A DNA stretch of 64,000 bases. Source: Marivita lacus (GTDB lineage Bacteria > Pseudomonadota > Alphaproteobacteria > Rhodobacterales > Rhodobacteraceae). The translations under genes and the position numbers were made by a program. The stretch covers positions 126,632 through 190,631 of the forward strand of contig NZ_BMFC01000001.1 of the NCBI RefSeq assembly GCF_014637725.1, read 5' to 3'. Below are positions 19,319 to 27,774 of this stretch, one piece after another; the stretch's first letter is position 1, and every line of letters begins with the position of its first letter. The notes beneath the pieces are model-generated. The model was not told the origin of the DNA, ran no database searches, and saw only the letters and a list, made by a program, of their open reading frames with translations.

Positions 19319-19819
19319 TTACGCGCGGCCGTAGGCCTCTGCAATGGCGACCTCAAGAGCGTCCTTGGCCTCGCGATTGCCCCAGACAACCAGTTGAAAC
19401 GCCGGGTAATAGCGCTCGGCGCTCATCACGGCACAGCTGATCATCGTGTCGATCTGTTCGGCGCTGGCGACATTGCCCCCGGCCAGAACAAGCCCGTAGC
19501 GGTAGACCATCAGTTTGGCATCGGCCCAATAGGTAAAGGCCCCGGCCCAGCACTGGTCATTGACCGAGTTCAGGATTTCATGCAGCGCCGGGATGCGGTC
19601 CGCAGGCGGTTCCATGTCAAAGGTGCAGATCAGACGCAGGGTTTCATCATACGCGGACCAGGCCAGAGTGATCGAATAGGTGCGCCACTGACCTTCGACC
19701 GCCATTGCAATCTGGTCATCCGCGATCCGGTCGAAATCCCACTCGTGATGGTTTGCGATGGTCTCGACGATATCGATCGGGTGGATGTCGTCTTCAAGAT
19801 ACTGCTCGGACAGGGCCAT
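19319..19819 (-). CDS. YbjN domain-containing protein
   Basis: 166 residues of the YbjN/type III secretion chaperone-like fold: early DIVETIANHHEWDFDR and later WADAKLMVYRYGLVLAGG and MISCAVMSAERYYPAFQ. Likely cytosolic. In enterobacteria YbjN affects stress tolerance and motility, but the function here is unknown. ATG 19819 has AGGAGG 8 bases upstream. It heads the leftward run with proC, csaA and the dehydrogenase. Confidence 0.78.
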   Translation of the reverse strand: MALSEQYLEDDIHPIDIVETIANHHEWDFDRIADDQIAMAVEGQWRTYSITLAWSAYDETLRLICTFDMEPPADRIPALHEILNSVNDQCWAGAFTYWADAKLMVYRYGLVLAGGNVASAEQIDTMISCAVMSAERYYPAFQLVVWGNREAKDALEVAIAEAYGRA

Positions 19820-19975
19820 AATGCCGCCTCCTGTTGCCTGTGCGGAAAGGCGGGTGTTCCCCAACCTTTCGGTGCCTGCTCTAGGGGCTGCGTTATGCCA
19901 CCGTCCCCCTACAACATATGCTGCATGCAGGACGCCTTCGCGTAAAGCGAATTTTCCGTGACGGTCTCAATAAGT

Positions 19976-20039
19976 TGTGGAGAAGTCTACCAGATGTGTT
20001 GAGTGCGAATAGTATCCACAACTTGTGGATAAATCCACA
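19976..20039. promoter_or_regulatory. Cluster of four DnaA-box-like sites
   Basis: Against TTATCCACA: a minus-strand TGTGGAGAA (19976-19984, 8 of 9), plus-strand GTATCCACA (20012-20020, 8 of 9), minus-strand TGTGGATAA (20024-20032, perfect) and plus-strand AAATCCACA (20031-20039, 7 of 9). The last two overlap by two bases as an inverted pair. Clusters like this occur at origins, DnaA-titration loci and DnaA-regulated promoters. No origin-typical neighbours (dnaA, hemE, parAB, gidA) are present. Confidence 0.55.
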
Positions 20040-20154
20040 AGAAAGCCCCTTTGATGTTGGCACGCGGCGAAACCGGGACGCGACGGCATCACGAATGCGG
20101 CTTAATGGACACACTGTTGCCTCAGATCCCATGTTCATTTTTTATGCATGCATG

Positions 20155-20183
20155 AAAGCCACGTCGGCAGTGCCGGTGGCTTT
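20155..20183. other. Hairpin downstream of ubiK
   Basis: AAAGCCAC (20155-20162) pairs with GTGGCTTT (20176-20183) and an inner CGGC/GCCG stem closes a 3-base loop. There is only a short T stretch on either side, so it would be a weak bidirectional terminator at best, about 110 bases beyond the ubiK stop. Confidence 0.4.
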
Positions 20184-20296
20184 GTGTCACGCATGATCGG
20201 GAGAGCGGCAATTTCGCGGGATGCGGGCCGATGGGGTATGGTCCGAAGACCGGAGACGAGGCCAAGGCGTCGCCCCGGCCCCGAAACAAGGTGGTG

Positions 20297-20542
20297 TTAC
20301 TTCCGGGCAGCTTCCAGCGCGTCGAGGCGCGCCTTGAGCGTTTCGTTTTCTTCGCGGGCTTTCATCGCCATGGCGCGTACGGCGTCGAATTCTTCGCGCG
20401 TGACGAAATCACGATCCGCCAGCCAGCGATCCATCAGCGATTTCATCGCGGTCTCGGCCTCTTCTTTCGCGCCCTGTGCCACGCCCATGGCGTTGGTCAT
20501 GAGTTGTGAAATGTCTTCGAATACCTTGTTACGGGTTTGCAT
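20297..20542 (-). CDS. UbiK-family accessory factor (BMFP protein)
   Basis: 81 residues, almost wholly helical, with a C-terminal coiled coil (about 45-78). This matches the UbiK/YqiC family, which forms trimers and helps the ubiquinone biosynthesis complex in E. coli; in Brucella the relative has membrane fusogenic activity. ATG 20542 has GGAGG 6 bases upstream. It is divergent from lgt. Confidence 0.8.
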   Translation of the reverse strand: MQTRNKVFEDISQLMTNAMGVAQGAKEEAETAMKSLMDRWLADRDFVTREEFDAVRAMAMKAREENETLKARLDALEAARK

Positions 20543-20635
20543 GTCTGCCTCCGGCGTTTGCTTGTTCATTATATGGGCCGCAGACCTGCGCGGCACAAGG
20601 TTGACTTCGCCGCAGAGCGGTGAACATCTGCGCGC

Positions 20636-21520
20636 ATGTCGACCGGCTTACCCTTTCCGAATGTCTCGCCAGAGCTGTTTTCGATCTCGCTTTTCGGGAT
20701 CGAGTTCGCGCTGCGTTGGTACGCGCTTGCCTATATCGCGGGCATCCTGATCGGATGGCGGATCGCCGTTGCGGCGGTGAAACGGCCCGCGCTTTGGGCC
20801 CAGACCACACCGCCGATGCGCCCCGAACAGGTGGAAGAGCTGCTGACCTGGGTGATCCTCGGGGTCATTCTGGGCGGGCGGATCGGGTTCGTCCTGTTTT
20901 ACCAGCCAAGCTACTACCTCGCCAATCCTGCGCAAATCCTTGCGATCTGGCAGGGCGGGATGGCGTTTCACGGCGGTCTGATCGGGGTGATCGTTGCCGC
21001 CCTGATCTATTGCCACCGTGAGGGTCTTCCGTTGCGGCCAACCGCGGACATGATGGCGCTGGCCACGCCGCCGGGATTGTTGCTGGGACGGGTGTCGAAT
21101 TTCATCAATGCAGAGCTTTGGGGCCGTCCGACCGACCTGCCCTGGGGTGTGCAGTTTCCGGGTCAGGCGGCACAGGCTTGCGGCCAGGCGCTTGGCGAGG
21201 TCTGCGCGCGCCATCCCTCGCAGCTTTACGAGGCGCTGCTTGAAGGGCTGCTGCTGGGTGCCGTGCTCCTGTGGCTGGCCTTCCGGCGCGGTGCGCTCAA
21301 GGCACCGGGGCAGATCGCCGGAGTGTTCATCAGTGGGTACGGAGTGGGCCGGTTCGTTGTGGAATTTGTCCGCCAGCCCGATGCGCAGTTCATCTCGGAG
21401 GGCAATCCGCTGGGGCTTGCGTGGCATATCGGCGGATACGGGCTGACCATGGGGCAAATCCTGTCGGTGCCGATGATCGCCATCGGGCTGTACCTGTGGA
21501 TGACAGCAAGACGCGCATGA
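20636..21520 (+). CDS. lgt: Prolipoprotein diacylglyceryl transferase
   Basis: Inner-membrane enzyme that moves diacylglycerol from phosphatidylglycerol onto the lipobox Cys of prolipoproteins, the first step of lipoprotein maturation. 294 residues, about seven helices. Family marks are the early [14 protein letters not shown] with the key His-region equivalent, [11 protein letters not shown] (about residue 105), and the signature [16 protein letters not shown] (about residues 148-163). Its stop overlaps the next start (ATGA), heading a three-gene operon. Confidence 0.95.
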   Translation: MSTGLPFPNVSPELFSISLFGIEFALRWYALAYIAGILIGWRIAVAAVKRPALWAQTTPPMRPEQVEELLTWVILGVILGGRIGFVLFYQPSYYLANPAQILAIWQGGMAFHGGLIGVIVAALIYCHREGLPLRPTADMMALATPPGLLLGRVSNFINAELWGRPTDLPWGVQFPGQAAQACGQALGEVCARHPSQLYEALLEGLLLGAVLLWLAFRRGALKAPGQIAGVFISGYGVGRFVVEFVRQPDAQFISEGNPLGLAWHIGGYGLTMGQILSVPMIAIGLYLWMTARRA

Positions 21521-22593
21521 CTGCCCTCGCCGACCTTCTTCGCAAGCAAATCAGGGTGACCGGGCCTTTGAGTCTCGCGCAGTACATGGCGGCCTGCCTG
21601 CTGCACCCGGAGCATGGCTATTACACGACGCAGGATGCGCTGGGGGTGGACGGGGATTTCACGACCGCGCCCGAGATCAGCCAGATGTTCGGCGAACTGG
21701 TCGGGCTGTGCCTTGCGCAGACCTGGCTGGATCAGGGCGCGCCGGACCGCTTTGCGCTGGTCGAGCTTGGGCCGGGGCGCGGCACGTTGATCGCGGATGT
21801 GATGCGCGCGACACTGCAGGTGCCGGGTTTTCACGCGGCGGCAGATCTGCACCTTGTCGAAGCGTCCGCGCGGATGCGCGACCTGCAAGCCGCTGCCCTG
21901 CCCGCGCATCGGCCCATATGGCATGACACGGCGGACACCTTGCCCGAGGACATGCCCGTCTACGTGATCGCCAACGAATTTTTCGACGCCCTTCCGATCC
22001 GCCAGTTCCAGCGTGACGCCAAAGGCTGGCGCGAGGTCATGGTGGGGCTGTCGGCGGAAGGTAACCTGCAACGCGGGCTGAGCGATGCAGCCCCCATCGA
22101 GGCGCTGAACAGCCGTCTGGAGGATACCGAGCCGGGTGCGCTGGTCGAGACCTGTGCGCAGGGAAGTGCGGTGATCGATGCCATCGCAGCCCGGATCGCG
22201 AACCAGTGCGGGATGGCGTTGATCATCGACTACGGCGGCTGGCATTCAAAGGGCGACACGTTCCAGGCGGTGCGCGGCCATCGCCCGACTGACCCGTTTG
22301 CCGAGCCGGGCCGGGCCGATCTGACCGCGCATGTGGATTTCGAGGCGCTGGCCCGCGCCGCACTGATCGCCGGATGTGCCGCAAGTCAGCTGACCGATCA
22401 GGGCACGTTCCTCGAGCGTTTGGGCATCACGCCTCGCGCCCAGAGCCTTGCCAAGGGTTTGACGGGTGACGCGCTGGCCGCGCATGTCGCTGCACATCGG
22501 CGGTTGACCCACCCCGACGAAATGGGTTCCTTGTTCAAAGTGCTGGGGCTCTACCCCGCCACCGAGTCGCCGCCGCCCGGACTGGATCCATGA
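21517..22593 (+). CDS. SAM-dependent methyltransferase, MidA/NDUFAF7 family
   Basis: 358-residue class I methyltransferase of the COG1565 family. The conserved N-terminal blocks [14 protein letters not shown] and [15 protein letters not shown] are followed by the SAM-binding [10 protein letters not shown] (about residue 77) and the [13 protein letters not shown] block. The human relative NDUFAF7 dimethylates an arginine of the complex I subunit NDUFS2; the bacterial substrate is not established. ATG 21517 overlaps the lgt stop, and its own stop overlaps pgeF, so all three genes are translationally coupled. Confidence 0.87.
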   Translation: MTALADLLRKQIRVTGPLSLAQYMAACLLHPEHGYYTTQDALGVDGDFTTAPEISQMFGELVGLCLAQTWLDQGAPDRFALVELGPGRGTLIADVMRATLQVPGFHAAADLHLVEASARMRDLQAAALPAHRPIWHDTADTLPEDMPVYVIANEFFDALPIRQFQRDAKGWREVMVGLSAEGNLQRGLSDAAPIEALNSRLEDTEPGALVETCAQGSAVIDAIAARIANQCGMALIIDYGGWHSKGDTFQAVRGHRPTDPFAEPGRADLTAHVDFEALARAALIAGCAASQLTDQGTFLERLGITPRAQSLAKGLTGDALAAHVAAHRRLTHPDEMGSLFKVLGLYPATESPPPGLDP

Positions 22594-23345
22594 CGCTGGA
22601 AATCATTACGTCAGACAGCCTCGGCCCCTTGCGCCACGGGTTCTTCACCCGCCGCGGTGGAGCGTCGTCCGGCGTGTTTGCAGGGCTGAACTGCGGCGCG
22701 GGGTCATCCGACCAGTCCGAGATCGTGGCCATCAACCGCAGCCGTGTCGCCGATGCGATGCAGGTTCCGAGCGACCGGTTGGTGAGTGTGCATCAGGTTC
22801 ACTCTGCAAGGGTCGAACAGGTCGACGGGCCTCTGGATGCGCCGAAACCACAAGCGGATGCGATGGTGACGCGAACGCCGGGGGTGGCCCTTGGGGTGCT
22901 GACGGCGGATTGCCAACCGGTGCTGTTCGCGGACCCTGATGCCGGGGTGATCGGGGCGGCCCATGCCGGATGGCGCGGGGCGCTGGACGGGGTTCTCGAG
23001 GCGACGGTGGAGGCGATGGTCGCGCTTGGTGCGACACGCGAAACAATCACCGCCGTGATCGGACCCAGCATCAGCCAGCGCGCCTACGAGGTCGGGCCGG
23101 AATTCCTTGACACGTTCCTGGCCGAAGATGCGCAATACGCGCGGTTCTTCGTCAACGGTACGGACGACAAGTTTCATTTTGACCTGCCGGGTTTCGGGCT
23201 GTTCAAGCTGCGCAGCGCAGGCGTGAACGCGGAATGGACACGGCATTGCACCTATTCCGACGCAGACCGCTTTTATTCCTACCGTCGCGCGACCCATGCC
23301 CGAGAGGCCGATTACGGACGTCTGATCTCAGTGATCCGGCTTTAG
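22590..23345 (+). CDS. pgeF: Peptidoglycan editing factor PgeF (laccase-domain, YfiH)
   Basis: 251 residues of the multicopper-oxidase-like YfiH family. Relatives hydrolyse mis-incorporated residues in cell-wall precursors (PgeF in E. coli), and some act as purine nucleoside phosphorylases. Family marks: HGFFTRRGGASSG at about residue 13, the His of VHQVHSA near residue 71, the metal site TADCQPVLF with GAAHAGWRG near residues 109-134. It is last in the lgt-MidA-pgeF operon, and the 4-base overlap suggests coupled expression. Confidence 0.9.
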   Translation: MTLEIITSDSLGPLRHGFFTRRGGASSGVFAGLNCGAGSSDQSEIVAINRSRVADAMQVPSDRLVSVHQVHSARVEQVDGPLDAPKPQADAMVTRTPGVALGVLTADCQPVLFADPDAGVIGAAHAGWRGALDGVLEATVEAMVALGATRETITAVIGPSISQRAYEVGPEFLDTFLAEDAQYARFFVNGTDDKFHFDLPGFGLFKLRSAGVNAEWTRHCTYSDADRFYSYRRATHAREADYGRLISVIRL

Positions 23346-23482
23346 CATCCGCAGCGCCATTGGCGCGGTGCCCCAATCAATCACAGGAATACACCGGGAT
23401 TGTCCACGTTTGGTCACAAACGCGCCCAATTGCGCGGGTTATTTGGGATCAAGAAACAACGGAACACCACCGGAGCAGTCCA

Positions 23483-23635
23483 ATGTCGCGCACTTCGAAA
23501 TTCATCGCCTCTGTCGTCGCAACCTCGAAAGAGGAGCTGCCGGTCCTGCCGTTCCAGCGTGGTGCGGCCCGCAAGGCGATGTTCGACCGCATCAAGGCCG
23601 AAGCGGCCAATCAACCGGCGCGCAAGCACGCCTGA
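23483..23635 (+). CDS. Small hypothetical protein (50 residues)
   Basis: A short basic protein with an ATG preceded by GGAG at 8 bases and followed, after about 95 bases, by a strong terminator. It contains RGAARKAMFDRIKAEA, a predicted amphipathic helix; no export signal or family recognised. The clean ribosome binding site and terminator are the only support that it is real. Confidence 0.5.
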   Translation: MSRTSKFIASVVATSKEELPVLPFQRGAARKAMFDRIKAEAANQPARKHA

Positions 23636-23728
23636 TCACGACATCGGAACACGGCCCGACTGCCTCAATCCTCCCCAATTGTGGCGATACGGTTCCAGAC
23701 ACCACGACAATCCCCCACTTGTCAGCGA

Positions 23729-23766
23729 ATTGGCCGCGATTTCGCGGCCAATTTTCGTTGTTTTTT
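23729..23766 (+). terminator. Strong Rho-independent terminator
   Basis: Ten-bp perfect stem ATTGGCCGCG (23729-23738) with CGCGGCCAAT (23743-23752), a 4-base loop, then a T-rich tail including TTGTTTTTT. It ends transcripts from pgeF and the 50-residue gene before the Hint gene. Confidence 0.85.
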
Positions 23767-23874
23767 GACGAATCAACCCTGATTGAGCCATCTTTCCCCT
23801 GATGAAATTGCACCGTCCTTCTGGTGTTGTTGGTGGGGGCCAACGCGGATGTGACCTGACGTAAAAGGTATCAC

Positions 23875-24654
23875 ATGGCTCAGACCTCGACCGATCGCAT
23901 CGCGGTGACTGACTTCAACGCCTATGCCATTTCCACCGATAGAGTTGCCACGTTCGACGGGCAGCCTCGACGCGACCTTCCTCTCACCCGCACCATCGAG
24001 GCTGCCGCACTCCTTCCGGACCAGACCGTATCCGACTCCAGTTTCACCGTTCCCGCCTCTTCCACGTTCGAAGCCTGTGCGTCGGCCTTTGCGCGCGGGA
24101 CGCTCATTTCCACAGTGATGGGTCCGATTGCCGTGGAAGACCTGATCCCCGGTGATCTGGTCGAAACCCATCGCGGCCCACAGCCTGTGGTGTGGATCGG
24201 CAGCACGCCCTACCTGCCGGATTTCGGCGGCGAGACGACCTCTCTCACACATTTGCTCCGTTTGCCGGGGGTTGGCATGGACCAGAGCGATCTTCTGCTT
24301 GGTCCTGCCGCCCGCATGGTGATCCGTCAGGATCGCTTTAGCGATCTTTTGAACTGCGATGCGGTTCTGGCCCCGGCCAGCGATTATGTCGATGGTGACC
24401 GGGTTTTGAAGATCACCCCGCCAGGTCCGGTGCAGCTGTATCATGTCGCGCTGCGCCGTCACGGCATCATTCGCGCCAACGGGCACGAATTGGAAAGCTA
24501 CCATCCGGGCCGCATTTCAGCGGCGGAAATCGGCACATCGGTGCGCGCGATGTTGCAATCGATGTTCCCGCATCTCGAGGATCTGGAAGCGTTCGGAGAT
24601 CTGGCTTTCCCGCGCACGACGCGGAGTGTCATCGAAACCCTGCGCGTCGCTTGA
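23875..24654 (+). CDS. Hint-domain protein with degenerate catalytic residues
   Basis: 259 residues. After about 70 polar residues comes a Hint (hedgehog/intein) fold: FARGTLISTVMGPIAVEDL with GDLV (about 72-95), PVVWIG, LLLGPAARMVI (about 145-155) and the C-terminal ANGHELESYHPG. Proteins of this kind are common in Rhodobacterales, some secreted. Here the usual Cys just before FxxGT is Ala71 (the nearest Cys is residue 68) and the usual His of the SPQHR-type block is Ala, so self-cleavage is doubtful. AAAAGG precedes the ATG. No signal peptide is seen. Confidence 0.8.
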   Translation: MAQTSTDRIAVTDFNAYAISTDRVATFDGQPRRDLPLTRTIEAAALLPDQTVSDSSFTVPASSTFEACASAFARGTLISTVMGPIAVEDLIPGDLVETHRGPQPVVWIGSTPYLPDFGGETTSLTHLLRLPGVGMDQSDLLLGPAARMVIRQDRFSDLLNCDAVLAPASDYVDGDRVLKITPPGPVQLYHVALRRHGIIRANGHELESYHPGRISAAEIGTSVRAMLQSMFPHLEDLEAFGDLAFPRTTRSVIETLRVA

Positions 24655-24671
24655 GTTAGCGGCGCGGTTTG

Positions 24672-25172
24672 TCAGGCCTTTTCGCCCAACCGCGCTTCGA
24701 GAACGTCAAAAGGCACGCCGGGTTCGTCCTTGGCGCCACGGATCACGAGGGATGTCTTGACGCTGCCCACATTGGGCGAGGTCAGCAGATCACCGGTCAA
24801 GAAGCTCTGGAAAGTGCTCAGGTCGGGTGCCACGCATTTCAGGATGAAATCGACCTCACCGTTGAGCATGTGGCATTCGCGCACCAGCGGCCAGCTGCGG
24901 CAGCGATCCTCGAAGGCGCGCAGATCGGCTTCGGCCTGGGTTTGCAGACCGACCATCGCGAAGACCTGCACTTCGAAGCCCAGTTCGCGGGGATCGACCT
25001 CGGCATGGTAGCCGCGAATAAAGCCCTGTTCCTCGAGAGTTCGGACACGGCGCAGACAGGGCGGTGCGGAAATTCCGACCCGGCGCGCGAGTTCCACATT
25101 GGTCATCCGACCATCTGCCTGCAGTTCGGCCAATATCTTGCGATCTATAGGATCCAACCGATGTGACGGCAT
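24672..25172 (-). CDS. Lrp/AsnC family transcriptional regulator
   Basis: 166 residues: N-terminal winged HTH (about 6-50) with the family signature LDPIDRKILAELQADGRM and RRVGISAPPCLRRV, then a RAM/ligand-binding domain (about 70-150). ATG 25172 begins the conserved HTH block; an upstream in-frame start would add a divergent 40-residue extension. It is divergent from trxB with about 200 bases between, so trxB and its own gene are the likely targets. The effector amino acid is not evident. Confidence 0.9.
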   Translation of the reverse strand: MPSHRLDPIDRKILAELQADGRMTNVELARRVGISAPPCLRRVRTLEEQGFIRGYHAEVDPRELGFEVQVFAMVGLQTQAEADLRAFEDRCRSWPLVRECHMLNGEVDFILKCVAPDLSTFQSFLTGDLLTSPNVGSVKTSLVIRGAKDEPGVPFDVLEARLGEKA

Positions 25173-25219
25173 TCTGAGCACCCCTGCTTTTTCAGTATTA
25201 TTATAGCACTCGCAAGTGG

Positions 25220-25251
25220 TGCGCAATATTGTTTCAACGCTGCGCAACAAT
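25220..25251. promoter_or_regulatory. Candidate operator between the Lrp gene and trxB
   Basis: ATTGTT (25228-25233) and AACAAT (25246-25251) form an inverted repeat with a 12-base spacer, and TGCGCAA is repeated directly at 25220-25226 and 25241-25247, 21 bases (two helical turns) apart. AT-rich, phased sites like this suit an Lrp-type octamer. Sequence-only call. Confidence 0.4.
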
Positions 25252-25378
25252 CTTAAACATTCGATATGCGGTCCGATGCGATGGGCTGTCACCCCTCATT
25301 GATTTGCGAACCGTGACCTGGAGGCTTATATCCAGCACGAAGAAGAGTCACCTACTGCTTTGATGCGAGGCTGCCCCC

Positions 25379-26386
25379 ATGTCCAACACACGTCACACGA
25401 AGGTTTTGATCATCGGCTCCGGCCCTGCGGGATATACCGCCGGCGTCTATGCAAGCCGCGCCATGCTGGACCCCATCCTTGTTCAGGGCATGGAACCGGG
25501 TGGCCAGTTGACCACCACAACCGAGGTCGAGAACTGGCCCGGCGACACCGAGGTTCAGGGACCGGACCTGATGGTGCGCATGGAGGCTCATGCCCGCGCC
25601 ATGGGTACGGAGATCATCGGCGACCTCATCACCTCGCTCGACCTGTCCAAGCGCCCCTTCACCGCGCAATCCGACAGCGGCACGGTTTATACAGCCGATG
25701 CGCTGATCCTTGCGACAGGCGCCCGCGCAAAGTGGCTTGGCTTGCCGTCGGAAGATGCGTTCAAGGGCTTTGGCGTGTCGGCCTGTGCCACCTGTGACGG
25801 GTTCTTCTATCGCGGTCAGGAAATTGTCGTCTTCGGGGGCGGCAACACGGCTGTGGAAGAGGCGCTGTTCCTGACAAATTTTGCGTCCAAGGTGACACTG
25901 ATCCACCGTCGCGACGAATTGCGCGCCGAGAAGATCCTCCAGAATCGGCTGTTCAAGAACCCGAAGATCGAAACGCTGTGGCATCATCAACTTGACGAGG
26001 TTTTCGGCACCGACATGCCCAAAGGGGTCGAAGGCGTGCGCGTCAAGCATGTCGATACCGGCGAGATCACCGAGATCCCCTGCAAGGGTGTGTTCATTGC
26101 CATCGGCCACGCCCCGGCGAACGAATTGGTCAAGGATACGCTTGAAACCCATATGGGCGGCTATGTCGTGACCAAGCCCGACAGCACTGAAACCTCGATC
26201 CCCGGTGTGTTCGCGGCAGGGGACCTGACCGACCACAAATACCGTCAGGCAGTCACCTCGGCGGGCATGGGCTGCATGGCGGCCTTGGAAGCCGAACGTT
26301 TCCTGGCGGAACAGGGCGACGATTCCGGCAAGGACATGACCGAACCCTTGGGCTACGGCGCGCCGGTCAAGGAAGGCGCTCACTGA
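25379..26386 (+). CDS. trxB: Thioredoxin-disulfide reductase
   Basis: NADPH- and FAD-dependent reduction of thioredoxin in the cytosol. FAD-binding [10 protein letters not shown] (about residues 12-21), the redox pair CATC followed by DGFFYRG (about 139-149), NADPH-binding [10 protein letters not shown] (about 158-167) and the second FAD block [10 protein letters not shown] (about 279) are all present. 335 residues. The Lrp-type regulator gene is divergent upstream, as in other Rhodobacterales; a terminator follows. Confidence 0.96.
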   Translation: MSNTRHTKVLIIGSGPAGYTAGVYASRAMLDPILVQGMEPGGQLTTTTEVENWPGDTEVQGPDLMVRMEAHARAMGTEIIGDLITSLDLSKRPFTAQSDSGTVYTADALILATGARAKWLGLPSEDAFKGFGVSACATCDGFFYRGQEIVVFGGGNTAVEEALFLTNFASKVTLIHRRDELRAEKILQNRLFKNPKIETLWHHQLDEVFGTDMPKGVEGVRVKHVDTGEITEIPCKGVFIAIGHAPANELVKDTLETHMGGYVVTKPDSTETSIPGVFAAGDLTDHKYRQAVTSAGMGCMAALEAERFLAEQGDDSGKDMTEPLGYGAPVKEGAH

Positions 26387-26421
26387 AACGGGCAGAGTTT
26401 CCCCTGCCCGTCTGATTCAGC

Positions 26422-26452
26422 AAAGGTCGGGCGAACACGACCGGCCTTTTCC
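26422..26452. terminator. Bidirectional terminator between trxB and the peroxidase gene
   Basis: AAAGGTCGG (26422-26430) pairs with CCGGCCTTT (26441-26449), with one G-U pair and a 10-base loop, followed by TTCC on the plus strand and by TTTGC on the minus strand. A second GC-rich hairpin without a T-run lies just before it (26388-26411). Confidence 0.7.
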
Positions 26453-26455
26453 GGT

Positions 26456-27505
26456 TCAGCGCACCTCGCCGGTCGGCTTTGGCGTGTCGGCGGTTTCCAC
26501 CGGCAGGATCGGGTAGACCACTTCGGGCATCTCGCCAGTCAACGCGCCCAGAAAGGCGGTGATGTCGGTGACTTCGTCTTCGCTCAGATCGGCCCCCAAT
26601 TGCGAGCTTGCCATGATCTCCACCGCGGTGCGCAGGTCCCAGACCACGCCAGAGTGGAAGTAAGGGGCGGTCAACGCGATGTTGCGCAACGGTGCCGCCC
26701 GGAAGACGTATTCGTCGTCCACGGTCTCGGTCACCATGTACCTGCCCTTGTCGCCTTCGGGCAGGATGTCGGCGCCCGGACGTTCGACAAGACCAAAGGG
26801 ATAATACCCGTTGCCACCGAGGTTGATGCCCGAATGGCAGGATGCACAGCCCGCATCGACGAAGGTCTGCAACCCACGCACCTCCTGTTCGGTCATCGCG
26901 CCGTCATCGCCATTGAGCCACGCATCGAAGGGGGATGGTGTGATCAGGGTCGCCTCATAGGCTTCGATCGCCTTGGCGAAGTTGTCAAAGCTGACGGGAT
27001 CGTCTTCTTCCGGGAAAGACGCTTGGAACCACTCCACGTATTGCGGCATGGAATTCAGCGTCAAAAGCACGTTGGCCGGCGTGTTCGCCATTTCGACACC
27101 TGCCTGGACCGGGCCCTTGGCCTGTTCGGCAAGGTCGGGCGCACGGCCATCCCAGAATTGCGCTTCGTTGAAGACCGCGTTCAGAACGGTCGGAGAGTTG
27201 CGCGGACCTTTTTGCCAGCCATGACCGATCGACACCGGCATGTTGTCGTCGCCGCCAGTGGCAAGGTTGTGACACGAGTTGCAGGAAAACACACCCGACG
27301 CCGACATGCGCGGATCAAAGAAAAGCGCCTTACCGAGGTCGATCTTTTCCGGTGTGATCCGGTTGTCGTTGAGCGATGGCATCGTCGATGGGAGAGGCGA
27401 AAAGATGTCCAGCGCAGTTTCGCGGAGCTCGCTGGATGCGGCGGCACCTTGCGCAATCGCCAGCAGCGAAATGGCGAGGGTGGCAGTGTGTCTCGGATTG
27501 GGCAT
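26456..27505 (-). CDS. Di-heme cytochrome c peroxidase family protein
   Basis: Exported 349-residue protein with a signal peptide (about 1-23) and two heme c sites: CNSCH (about residue 75) and CASCH (about residue 219). The two-domain layout matches the bacterial CcpA/MauG family, which reduces hydrogen peroxide in the periplasm with electrons from cytochrome c. Axial-ligand candidates (Met residues in the C-terminal half) are present, but I cannot separate a true peroxidase from a MauG-like oxidase. An FNR-type box lies 73-86 bases upstream, which suits microaerobic induction. Confidence 0.88.
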   Translation of the reverse strand: MPNPRHTATLAISLLAIAQGAAASSELRETALDIFSPLPSTMPSLNDNRITPEKIDLGKALFFDPRMSASGVFSCNSCHNLATGGDDNMPVSIGHGWQKGPRNSPTVLNAVFNEAQFWDGRAPDLAEQAKGPVQAGVEMANTPANVLLTLNSMPQYVEWFQASFPEEDDPVSFDNFAKAIEAYEATLITPSPFDAWLNGDDGAMTEQEVRGLQTFVDAGCASCHSGINLGGNGYYPFGLVERPGADILPEGDKGRYMVTETVDDEYVFRAAPLRNIALTAPYFHSGVVWDLRTAVEIMASSQLGADLSEDEVTDITAFLGALTGEMPEVVYPILPVETADTPKPTGEVR

Positions 27506-27577
27506 TGTACGGATCGTCCTCTGGTTAGGTCATGTTCGCGCGCATGCTCCTTTTAAAGTGCGTCCAGACCCGGGGCA

Positions 27578-27591
27578 TTGACCCGGATCAA
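27578..27591. promoter_or_regulatory. FNR/FnrL-type box upstream of the peroxidase gene
   Basis: TTGAC-N4-ATCAA matches the FNR consensus TTGAT-N4-ATCAA at nine of ten positions. It is centred about 79 bases upstream of the peroxidase start codon, so an activated start about 40 bases downstream of its centre would leave a 38-base leader. It is also about 190 bases upstream of the divergent sulfate-activation gene. Confidence 0.6.
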
Positions 27592-27774
27592 CTGACGGAC
27601 AAGAAAACAGGAAAGATAGCGTTCCATCAAATCCGGGCCTTCCGGCACGGCTGCTATCAAACTGGCGTAAATTCCGCACAATTTCCTGATTTTGTCGAAT
27701 TGGGCAGCGCATTGCTGGACTTTCCATCCCGACCGGGCGTAACCACCGCGCAAAATTGGACAGTGAGCAGCCTT

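Larger units (their letters stand above)
19820..20296. other. 477-base non-coding gap with DnaA-box cluster
   Basis: No convincing gene on either strand. The left half (about 19925-20045) is AT-rich for this genome and holds four DnaA-box-like sites. The right half holds a hairpin at 20155-20183 and GC-rich sequence without features I recognise. Both flanking genes point left, so the gap includes the ybjN promoter and the end of the ubiK transcript. Confidence 0.6.

Noticed and set aside
20226..20275. Second sigma-32-type promoter (CCCCAT on the minus strand)
   Set aside because: The only CTTG is about 23 bases away, beyond the accepted spacing, and no heat-shock gene follows.
19820..20296. 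Chromosomal origin of replication
   Set aside because: DnaA boxes alone are not enough; no origin-associated genes are near and strand skew cannot be computed here. Kept as a lower-level finding.
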